DNA of 64,000 nt from Alphaproteobacteria bacterium (lineage in GTDB: Bacteria > Pseudomonadota > Alphaproteobacteria > UBA9219), in assembly GCA_026225415.1 (NCBI GenBank), contig JAMFSS010000001.1, forward strand, positions 186,001-250,000, written 5' to 3'. Positions within the stretch are counted from its first letter, which is position 1; every line of letters begins with the position of its first letter. Under the pieces are notes generated by a model, which was given only the letters and a program-made list of their open reading frames with translations, did not search any database and had not been told where the DNA came from. Both the position numbers and the translations under genes were made by a program. Positions 44,389-51,359 of this stretch are shown here, one piece after another.

Positions 44389-45293
44389 CAGCCAGCCGCC
44401 GCCATAGGGGGCTGAGGAGATCTGCCAGTCTGATGGGGTCTCGAGCTGCTATGGCCATTCATGCACATGCCGTCTTTAAAGGTCATGGCATCTTTGAGGC
44501 GCCGAGCTTCTGACCATGACATATTGTGGGGTAGCTTTGTAAAATACCCCTTCTTCTGAACGATCTCGTTAAGCGTATCGCGCAATTCAAGGCCAGAAAA
44601 ATCTAACCCAATTCTTTCACCACGATGATTAGTTATGTATCCTGTTGACACTATATGGGAAAGACTCTTGGCGACGGCATAGAGGTTGCTGACGGGAGCG
44701 CGATAGAAGTTTTTATCGCGCGCAGTGTTTTCATCTCGAGTCGTATCCAAAAAGCTGTTCACCAATTCTTGTGCCGGTTTCATAAGCTCCCACTTCAGTG
44801 GTGATTTTGTAGATTCGGCGCCGGTTACATGATTGATTGTATTAGTCAGGTTAGTTTGAACATCTGCGACAAGGATATCAATCGGAAGTTCAGGTGAACC
44901 AGCCCTGTTGAAAGCCATAATCATGGGAACGCCAAAAAGCAGGACGTTCCAAATGCCGGGAGGCAGATCGTGGTCGTCTTTGCCGTGGTTCATTCTGAGT
45001 ACAGAGCCAAGTTCAACAACCTGACCGCTTTCTTTAACGTCGCCAATGCTGTTGGCAACACAGCCTATGTCCCGGCCTTGCGCAAGACTATACAGGGCGG
45101 AAGAGGCGACGATTGTGTCGTCTTCATCGCGAACGGTCAAAAACAATTTCTTACTAATCTGGCTTGCGATAACTTCTTCATCGCGCAGATACACGGCTTG
45201 CGTACGACGTTCCGTGTCGGCATAAAAGCTCATAACCTTCTCAAATTCTGAGGGTTCCGCGTATTTAAAAATAAATTGCTGGCTTGGAATCAT
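44388..45293 (-). CDS. Probable GNAT-fold protein of unknown function
   Basis: This 301-residue protein has an N-terminal part resembling the GNAT acyltransferase fold: FKYAEPSEFEKVMSFYADTE, SKKLFLTVRDEDDTIVASSA, then VVELGSVLRMNHGKDD where the acetyl-CoA loop would be. The remaining two thirds match nothing I know, and the last 25 residues (HSSSRPHQTGRSPQPPMAAA) look disordered. It lies four bases after the XRE-type regulator and touches the PLD gene. AT-rich compared with neighbours. Acyltransferase activity is a guess from fold. Confidence 0.6.
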   Translation of the reverse strand: MIPSQQFIFKYAEPSEFEKVMSFYADTERRTQAVYLRDEEVIASQISKKLFLTVRDEDDTIVASSALYSLAQGRDIGCVANSIGDVKESGQVVELGSVLRMNHGKDDHDLPPGIWNVLLFGVPMIMAFNRAGSPELPIDILVADVQTNLTNTINHVTGAESTKSPLKWELMKPAQELVNSFLDTTRDENTARDKNFYRAPVSNLYAVAKSLSHIVSTGYITNHRGERIGLDFSGLELRDTLNEIVQKKGYFTKLPHNMSWSEARRLKDAMTFKDGMCMNGHSSSRPHQTGRSPQPPMAAAG

Positions 45294-45297
45294 TATT

Positions 45298-45984
45298 TTA
45301 CCTGCTTATCATTTCAAGTGGTTTTGCATTTTTCCACATAACATTAAATTGATCCCGGTAAGCTTTTGATACAAGTGTTGAAGCTATGACAACAATTTGT
45401 ACAGGCTTGTTCTCATCAAAAACCAGTATTCCTAATTTATCTGCATATACATAAAAAGGAACATTCCCCGCCAGCTCGCTAGACGACTGGCGGTACTCAC
45501 GATAACTGTTGCCTTGCTTCTCATCTTTGCTCAACGTGTGCGGTTTCTCATGCACAAGAATGCGCATCTTTAGTTCACTAATTTCATTCATTCTTTGAAT
45601 GTGGGTTTCAAAAAAATCACCTAAATGCATAGAAAAATAACGGTCATCAACATGGCCAATATAAATTGGCTTGTCCCCGCCATTTTGTGAGAACGGTTGT
45701 TTTGCTGCCTGATAAACATCATCCAGAAAACGTTTAAATCCATCAACGCCTTCATATTTCGTCACAGTGTCTTGGCTCCGCTTGACACCCTCATTCTCCG
45801 TAAACTCCACGCCATGCGTTCCAAAAGCGCGCACAATCGCATCGGCCGTTGTTTCTTGCGGACGGAAGGTGCCGTGTTCGATATTCTTGATCGTTTCCGG
45901 CGAAATGGATGCCGCTTTGGCCAGATCACTTCTGGTCCAATCAAGAAGGCCTCGTGCGGCTCGTAATTGTGCGGCGGTTATCAT
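45298..45984 (-). CDS. XRE-family regulator with TrmB-like sensor end
   Basis: This 228-residue protein has an N-terminal Cro/C1-type HTH (LRAARGLLDWTRSDLAKAAS, then SPETIKNIEHG; residues 6-55). Its C-terminal part (about 105-225) has FYVYADKLGILVFDENKPVQ and KAYRDQFNVMWKNAKPL, which resemble the phospholipase-D-fold sensor end of TrmB-type regulators (an IYGDK..I strand and a FexLWexAkP helix). An HTH of XRE type joined to such an end is unusual. It begins a three-gene transcript. A dyad lies 45-62 bases upstream. Confidence 0.75.
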   Translation of the reverse strand: MITAAQLRAARGLLDWTRSDLAKAASISPETIKNIEHGTFRPQETTADAIVRAFGTHGVEFTENEGVKRSQDTVTKYEGVDGFKRFLDDVYQAAKQPFSQNGGDKPIYIGHVDDRYFSMHLGDFFETHIQRMNEISELKMRILVHEKPHTLSKDEKQGNSYREYRQSSSELAGNVPFYVYADKLGILVFDENKPVQIVVIASTLVSKAYRDQFNVMWKNAKPLEMISR

Positions 45985-46028
45985 AAGATGTGCCCACTAC
46001 TTAAATAAAAAAACAAACTAGCCTAAAT

Positions 46029-46046
46029 CAGGTATAGAGTTACCTG
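46029..46046 (-). promoter_or_regulatory. Dyad CAGGTA-N6-TACCTG upstream of the XRE gene
   Basis: A perfect 6-6-6 inverted repeat (CAGGTATAGAGTTACCTG), with further partial symmetry outside (TAAAT.../...GTTAA), lies 45 bases before the regulator's ATG. XRE dimers bind such dyads; autoregulation is a fair inference. Confidence 0.6.
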
Positions 46047-46283
46047 TTAAAGGGGGTAATAAGCAAGCCCCCGATTAGTTTCGCCCCAAATTTGCGGCTT
46101 TTTTCAATTCACTAAGTCAACTAATAGTTATCAATCTTTTTCGCTGTGTTAAGGGTTCTTAAACCATAAATTGTTTTCATGCAACTATTATTTGGTATGT
46201 TGTTGCCTCTTATTGGCATGTATAATCAAACTATAGAAACACACGGCTTATTTGACGGCATTTTTTAAAAAAAGAGATTTTAC

Positions 46284-46613
46284 ATGACCCCGGTTTACAC
46301 GCAAAAAGATACGCAAGGCAAAGGCACAACCGGCGCGGGTGATAATATCCTGTCCAAAGAAACCTTGCTCCCCCAAAAATGGATGAGCGACATCCGCATA
46401 CCCGAATCGGCCAAACGCCAACCATTGATCAACGCCAACCAGCAAACATCGATCAACGCGATGATTTTGTATATCTCGCATAAATCGGGGCAGAGCGAAT
46501 TCCGCATCGAACGTCGTCTGGCGGATCATTTCCATGTCCCCAATGCAACGCTTTTGCAGGCCAGCGATTTTGACAACGCCATTCGTTATCTGGCGGATAT
46601 GATCGCGGCCTGA
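46284..46613 (+). CDS. Protein of unknown function
   Basis: This 109-residue soluble protein shows no signal peptide, membrane helix or known motif. The second half (INAMILYISHKSGQSEFRIE, then RRLADHFHVPNATLLQASDF) is probably helical and may be a small fold of its own. It is the first of two plus-strand genes (33 bases to the next). The 299 bases upstream are AT-rich and hold several palindromes but no gene. Confidence 0.62.
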   Translation: MTPVYTQKDTQGKGTTGAGDNILSKETLLPQKWMSDIRIPESAKRQPLINANQQTSINAMILYISHKSGQSEFRIERRLADHFHVPNATLLQASDFDNAIRYLADMIAA

Positions 46614-46645
46614 TACACTTCCATCCATCCCGAGGATAGGAATAG

Positions 46646-47089
46646 ATGACCAGCCAAAATTTTTTTACAGTATTTGTTTTCTTCGCGGTTCTTTGTGTGG
46701 GGGACGCGCGCGCCGATTTCACGGTTAATGACGGCGCCCCTGCAAGCACATCGATAGACAACGATAAATTCAATCACATCCTGCCGCCGGCGCAAATTTA
46801 TAACACGAATCCGCCCATTGCCCAGCCGCCACAAATCTACGACACCCATGTGCCCGAAGTCCCGCATGTGACAGAACAACCCTATGTGCCCGAACTCCCC
46901 CAGGCGCCTATCGCGCAACCCGCAATCATTGCGCAACCGGCGCAAAGATTTTACCAATCCACCCATCGTCCAACCGGCGCAACAACCGCCGCCCGCCATC
47001 GTGGCGCAACCGGCGCGTACTTTTATCCCACAGCCAACGATAGCACAGCCCGCGCAAACTTTCCGCCCTTGGTAAAAACCTACCCATAA
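46646..47089 (+). CDS. Exported Pro/Gln-rich AQPA-repeat protein, frameshifted
   Basis: The frame has a signal peptide (about 1-23, ending ARA) and a Pro/Gln-rich body with VPELPQAPIAQPA and IIAQPAQRF. At about 46949-46952 (four T) the repeat pattern jumps to the +1 frame: that frame continues TNPPIVQPAQQPPP, AIVAQPARTFIPQP and TIAQPAQTFRPW to TAA at 47075, while the original frame reads on without repeats to 47089. One extra T would explain this, either a real frameshift or a sequence error. The intact protein would be a short secreted repeat protein of unknown role. Confidence 0.65.
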   Translation: MTSQNFFTVFVFFAVLCVGDARADFTVNDGAPASTSIDNDKFNHILPPAQIYNTNPPIAQPPQIYDTHVPEVPHVTEQPYVPELPQAPIAQPAIIAQPAQRFYQSTHRPTGATTAARHRGATGAYFYPTANDSTARANFPPLVKTYP

Positions 47090-47116
47090 TCTTTCCATGC
47101 TGGGCGCAAATTGCGC

Positions 47117-47177
47117 TTTTTTAAATTTTTGCAACGCGCGTATGTCTAATACGCTTGCCTTACAAAAATTTAAAAAA
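47117..47177. repeat. 15-bp AT-rich inverted repeat with inner hairpin
   Basis: TTTTTTAAATTTTTG (47117-47131) is the exact reverse complement of CAAAAATTTAAAAAA (47163-47177). Inside the 31-base loop, GCGTAT and ATACGC form a second stem. It lies just after the AQPA-repeat gene and may end its transcript. Confidence 0.7.
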
Positions 47178-47209
47178 TCACAATTTTCACCTCAGCCTGA
47201 AAAGATTCT

Positions 47210-47278
47210 GAGCAGGTTTTGGGGAACGGTTTTAGGCAATAAAAAAAACCTGCTCAAGTCGCCCCAAGCAGGTTTTTT
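47210..47278. terminator. Nested, mutually exclusive hairpins; terminator of the 47298 gene
   Basis: Three arms are present: A GAGCAGGTTTT (47210-47220), B AAAACCTGCTC (47245-47255) and C AGCAGGTTTTTT (47267-47278). A pairs with B, and B (extended to 47243) pairs with C. On the minus strand the B:C hairpin is followed by eight T and lies 20 bases after the 47298 gene, a good terminator; on the plus strand C ends in a T run. Confidence 0.8.
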
Positions 47279-47297
47279 AAATTATATCGCGAAGCGC

Positions 47298-48569
47298 TTA
47301 GCGGATATACACATGCACTTCCGGCGATTGCGCCGTTTGCGCCTGTGTGCTGGCAATTGTAATGCGCGAAGGCGTCAAGCCCATCTGGATCAATGAACGC
47401 TTCACTTCTTCCGCGTTGCTCTTGGCGGTTTGTTCTTCATCCGCCAAAGCTGCCGGATCGCCGCTGGAAGGCGACACCGCTACGATCGAAAACTGTGCAT
47501 TGGGGCGACGTTCAACCGCAGTGCCAACCGCTTGTGAAAGCTGTTGCTGATAATCGACATTGGGTTGGTTGTAACGGATAAGAACCAGCAAACGACCAAC
47601 CGAAGGCGCAATGCCAACATTGGAATTACGTGTGGCAATACCCGTAGAGGCATAGCCGCCATTTTCACGCATCAATTCACGTGGTGACATCGGCTCGGGT
47701 CCTAACGCGCCTTGCGTCACGGCCATCGAAGGCGATGCCTGCGGGGCATAGGATGTTGGTCCCGGCACACTTACAACAGGTGATGGGTTCACAATAACCG
47801 GACGGTTGGCAAGGCTGCTGCCCAGCAATTCGCCGCGGCTGATGGCAAACGCCAAAGCCTGAATGTTCGAACGTTCGGTCGTCAGATAGGTCGATTGACG
47901 TTGAATATCGGCGGTCGTCTGATTGCGCAGATAATCCAGCTGAACCACCAAACGGCTCACTTCGTCGCGCAACAATTTCAATTGGTCATGATCTTCATCA
48001 ACCGCGCCCGACAATTCAAATGCCGCCTGTACCGAATCCAGAAGATAGGAAGCCACAGACGCATCGGCATCAACGGCGACTTGCAACGAGTTCAGCTTGT
48101 TCAGCGAGGATGTTACTTCGCCAAGGCTGGCATCGGCTTCTTCCCATTGGCGCAACAGAATAGGGTTGCCCTTGGTTGTGCCGTTTTGCAAACGGGCGGT
48201 GATGGCCGCAACCGTGCTGTGATATTGAACCGCGCCCGCAGCACCGCTGGTACGCAGGATGGCGAATTCGTTGGAGTTCAAATTGACAGATGAGCGCAAA
48301 CGCAAAACTTCATCACGCAAAGCCGAAGCGCGGTTGCCGACAACGGTGCCGCTGGATGGGCCGAAATTTGCCAAGCCATCTGTGCCGTTGCTGGATGTCG
48401 CCATCGCCAGTGAAGGGTCAACCATTGCCGGTGTTGCGGGCGGTGCAGATTCGCTGATGGTTTGTGTATCATCATCGGCAAAAGCAGGGGCGGCGGCGAT
48501 AAGCAACGCCGCGAAAGCGGTCAGGAACAATTTTGACATTTTTACGTCTTGCATCAGCATCTTGGGCAT
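47298..48569 (-). CDS. Exported protein, coiled coil plus OmpA-like C-terminal end
   Basis: This 423-residue protein has a signal peptide from MSKLFLTAFAALLIAAAPAF (about 11-30), a helical region at about 70-210 (QLKLLRDEVSRLVVQLDYLR), a Pro/Ser-rich linker (about 235-290), and a C-terminal domain with LLVLIRYNQPNVDYQQQLSQ and NAEEVKRSLIQMGLTPSRIT, like the end of OmpA/MotB-type or related periplasmic domains (the NA..VK..L...G....RI pattern). It may link an envelope structure to peptidoglycan; function unknown. AAAGGTG precedes the ATG at 48569; the ATG at 48539 would also give a signal peptide. Confidence 0.72.
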   Translation of the reverse strand: MPKMLMQDVKMSKLFLTAFAALLIAAAPAFADDDTQTISESAPPATPAMVDPSLAMATSSNGTDGLANFGPSSGTVVGNRASALRDEVLRLRSSVNLNSNEFAILRTSGAAGAVQYHSTVAAITARLQNGTTKGNPILLRQWEEADASLGEVTSSLNKLNSLQVAVDADASVASYLLDSVQAAFELSGAVDEDHDQLKLLRDEVSRLVVQLDYLRNQTTADIQRQSTYLTTERSNIQALAFAISRGELLGSSLANRPVIVNPSPVVSVPGPTSYAPQASPSMAVTQGALGPEPMSPRELMRENGGYASTGIATRNSNVGIAPSVGRLLVLIRYNQPNVDYQQQLSQAVGTAVERRPNAQFSIVAVSPSSGDPAALADEEQTAKSNAEEVKRSLIQMGLTPSRITIASTQAQTAQSPEVHVYIR

Positions 48570-48738
48570 CTGGCATCACCTTTGTTGGTAAGCGCGAAAG
48601 TGGGGTAAGCGGGTGCTGGGTAAAGCTATCGCTCGAATCTTTATCTGTCTAACGGATAGTTGCCGAAAAACCAAGCCCCGTCCAAACATTTAGGTTAAAA
48701 GGGTGTGGGCTGTCACATTTTAGCCCTTATATTCATGT

Positions 48739-50658
48739 CTAACGCCGCTTGTGGCGACGATTCTGTGGATATTTTTTGGAATTGGCGCGGCTTTCGCCCT
48801 TGGTTTCTTTGCCGCCCGCTTCATCTGTGTCGCCCGCCTCCGCTATGGTTAACGACATGCTGCCGGTCAAACGGTCGGCCATCGCCAGTCTGACCATAAG
48901 AGGTTGCGCCAGCTGATAGGTTTTTTTGGTGCGCTTGCCTACCAAAGCCTGACGTTTTTCATCATGGAAATAATAATCATCGGGCAGGCTGTTCATTGGG
49001 ATAATGCCATCGGCACCGGTTTCGTTTAAACGCGCGAACAAACCGAATCGCGTTACGCCACTGATCCGCGCCGCAAATACACTGCCCACGCGGTCAGCCA
49101 TAAATAATGTGATGAAGCGGTCGGTCGCTTCGCGCTCTGCCGAAGACGAACGGCGCTCGGTGCCGGAAATATGGTCGGCTATATCTTGCAGTTTTTCAAT
49201 TTCGCGTTCGCTCAACCCATCATCACCCAATTTGCACGCGCGAATAAGACCGCGATGCACGATAAGATCGGCGTATCGGCGGATGGGCGATGTGAAATGC
49301 GCGTATTTGGCCAAGGCCAAACCGAAATGCCCGACATTTTCGGGGCTGTAAATCGCTTGCGACTGGCTGCGCAACATCACTTCATTCACGACCTGCGCAT
49401 GTTCGGTGTTGGCGGCATTTTGTAAAATCTGTGTCAGGAAACGCGGATGCAATTGTTTAGGTGGCACCAGCGATATGCCGATGCTGTCCAGAAAATCGCG
49501 CAGCGCGGCAAGTTTCTCTTCGCTCGGCCTGTCATGCACGCGATAAAGACAGATGCCGGATTTGTTTTCCAACTGCGCGGCGGCGGCGACATTGGCGGTG
49601 ATCATAAATTCTTCGATCAAACGGTGACTGTCCAACCGTTCGCGCACAGATATGGATGTAACCTTGCCATCGGTAATGGCAACTTTGCGTTCGGGTAGGT
49701 CCAATTCCAACGTGCCGCGTTTGCCACGCGCATCCAACAAACAACGAAACGCGCCATAAAGATTTTTTAAAACGCTATCGGGCAGGGGGCGCGTCGTGTC
49801 ATCCGGGTGGCCGTCATGTGCAGCCTGCGCCTGTTCATAAGTCAGCCGCGCATGCGATTTCATAACGCCGCGCACAAATTCCCACTTGGTCAGTTCGCCT
49901 TCCTTATCCAACCATAAATGCACGGCCATACAGGCGCGGTCGACGTTAGGCTTTAAGGAACACAGCTCGTTGCTCAGCGCTTCCGGCAACATCGGCACAA
50001 CGCGGTCAGGGAAGTATGTTGAATTGCCACGTTCATACGCGGCTTTGTCCAACGCGCTGTTTGGTTTGACGTAATGCGATACATCGGCAATCGCGACCAT
50101 TAAATGCCAACCGTCACCGTTAGGTTCGGCAAAAACCGCATCATCAAAATCGCGTGCATCGGCACCGTCGATTGTCACTAATGGAATCTGCCGTAAATCA
50201 ACGCGGCCTTCCAAAGTCACCGGCTGTGCGGCATTCGCCTCATCCACCGCTTCCTTGGGGAAATCCATCGGAATATCATTGGTCGCAATCGCAATCATGC
50301 TGACGGCACGCGGTGAATTAATATCGCCCAAAATTTCCACCAGCTTGGCTTCGCGCGCGCGCCATTTCTGCGAATGGGTCTTTTCGGCTAGTGCAATCTG
50401 TCCGACTTCCGGCGTAAACCGCCCTTTGACATGCAGAAGATAATCGCCGCGTTCGCGTTTATTGGTCGATTGTAAAATCCATGTCTCGCCGGTTCCTTTG
50501 GCAATCACACCAACCACGCGGGTGGATTCTACGCGTTCGCGGTGCGGGGCAGGTGCGGCTTTACCTCGGTGGCCGAATTTCTTGCCCGGCTTGCCACGCT
50601 TTTCGGGCTTGCCGGATTTGTCTTTTTTATGTTTGAAGGGTTTTTTCATATTTCTCAT
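48739..50658 (-). CDS. rnr: Ribonuclease R
   Basis: This 639-residue 3'-5' exoribonuclease degrades structured RNA. The RNB domain has the four-Asp motif DGADARDFDDAVF, and the C-terminal half has FTSPIRRYADLIVHRGLIRA and an S1-like domain (GSVFAARISGVTRFGLFARL). The N-terminus is a Lys-rich tail followed by one cold-shock-like domain; E. coli RNase R is about 813 residues with more N-terminal domains. The C-terminus is again basic (RANSKKYPQNRRHKRR). The ATG at 50658 overlaps the fkbM stop (ATGA); another is at 50649. Confidence 0.93.
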   Translation of the reverse strand: MRNMKKPFKHKKDKSGKPEKRGKPGKKFGHRGKAAPAPHRERVESTRVVGVIAKGTGETWILQSTNKRERGDYLLHVKGRFTPEVGQIALAEKTHSQKWRAREAKLVEILGDINSPRAVSMIAIATNDIPMDFPKEAVDEANAAQPVTLEGRVDLRQIPLVTIDGADARDFDDAVFAEPNGDGWHLMVAIADVSHYVKPNSALDKAAYERGNSTYFPDRVVPMLPEALSNELCSLKPNVDRACMAVHLWLDKEGELTKWEFVRGVMKSHARLTYEQAQAAHDGHPDDTTRPLPDSVLKNLYGAFRCLLDARGKRGTLELDLPERKVAITDGKVTSISVRERLDSHRLIEEFMITANVAAAAQLENKSGICLYRVHDRPSEEKLAALRDFLDSIGISLVPPKQLHPRFLTQILQNAANTEHAQVVNEVMLRSQSQAIYSPENVGHFGLALAKYAHFTSPIRRYADLIVHRGLIRACKLGDDGLSEREIEKLQDIADHISGTERRSSSAEREATDRFITLFMADRVGSVFAARISGVTRFGLFARLNETGADGIIPMNSLPDDYYFHDEKRQALVGKRTKKTYQLAQPLMVRLAMADRLTGSMSLTIAEAGDTDEAGGKETKGESRANSKKYPQNRRHKRR

Positions 50659-51359
50659 TCTTTGTAGAAAAGCAGATTTTCGAGATCTTCCTGGCACAGA
50701 GCCATGTCGTATCCCTGGGCGCGCATCAGATCATAGCATTGTTGAATTTCGTCCGGCTTCAGGCTGGAATATTCGATGCACAACAGGCGTGTCTTGTAAC
50801 GCGCAAAATCCACCTGTTTGGCGATCAGCCAATCGGCACCCTCAGCATCAATGACGACCAGATCGACTTTCTCAACCGCATGTTGATCCAGAATTTTTTG
50901 TATGAGGCAGCAGGGGACTTCCATCTCCTGCATATGAGCGGCAAAAGATTCTTGATAATCATCGCGCGCAGGAAATCCGCGATCGGTAAAGCCGGTTGTC
51001 ATGCCTAAGGCTTCTTTAGGCAGCAGTCCTTTAATAACCGCTTCCGGATTAATGCGCCGCAGGGTCAGGGTGCCTTCGTGATCGCTGATGGCGCAATTAA
51101 CTAATCGCAAGTCAGGATGGGTGGCATAGGTTTTTTGCAAGGCGGCGAACATATCGGGTAGCGGTTCAATCAGAATGCCCTGCCAGCCGCCTTGCGAAAG
51201 ATGGGGGTTCAGCAAGTCAAAGAAAACGCCATCCATCGCGCCGATTTGCAAAACGAAGGGAGATATCGTTGTGCTCTTTACTATTCCCACCAATCCATGA
51301 AAAGAAGCGCGAGGCAAACGTTCCAGCGCCGAAGGTTGTTGAGAGGGGGTAGCTGTCAT
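50655..51359 (-). CDS. FkbM-family methyltransferase
   Basis: This 234-residue protein has the FkbM pattern: VLQIGAMDGVFFDLLNPHLS (SAM loop), GILIEPLPDMFAALQKTY, LVNCAISDHEGTLTLRRI, VDLVVIDAEGADWLI. FkbM-type enzymes methylate hydroxyls of sugars or lipids. It overlaps topA by four bases upstream and rnr by four downstream, so it is tightly set in the topA-rnr operon, where no such gene is usual. Substrate unknown. Confidence 0.88.
   Translation of the reverse strand: MTATPSQQPSALERLPRASFHGLVGIVKSTTISPFVLQIGAMDGVFFDLLNPHLSQGGWQGILIEPLPDMFAALQKTYATHPDLRLVNCAISDHEGTLTLRRINPEAVIKGLLPKEALGMTTGFTDRGFPARDDYQESFAAHMQEMEVPCCLIQKILDQHAVEKVDLVVIDAEGADWLIAKQVDFARYKTRLLCIEYSSLKPDEIQQCYDLMRAQGYDMALCQEDLENLLFYKE

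Noticed and set aside
46148-46161. TTAA-N6-TTAA resembling a CtrA box
   Set aside because: The spacer is six, not seven bases, so it does not fit the consensus.
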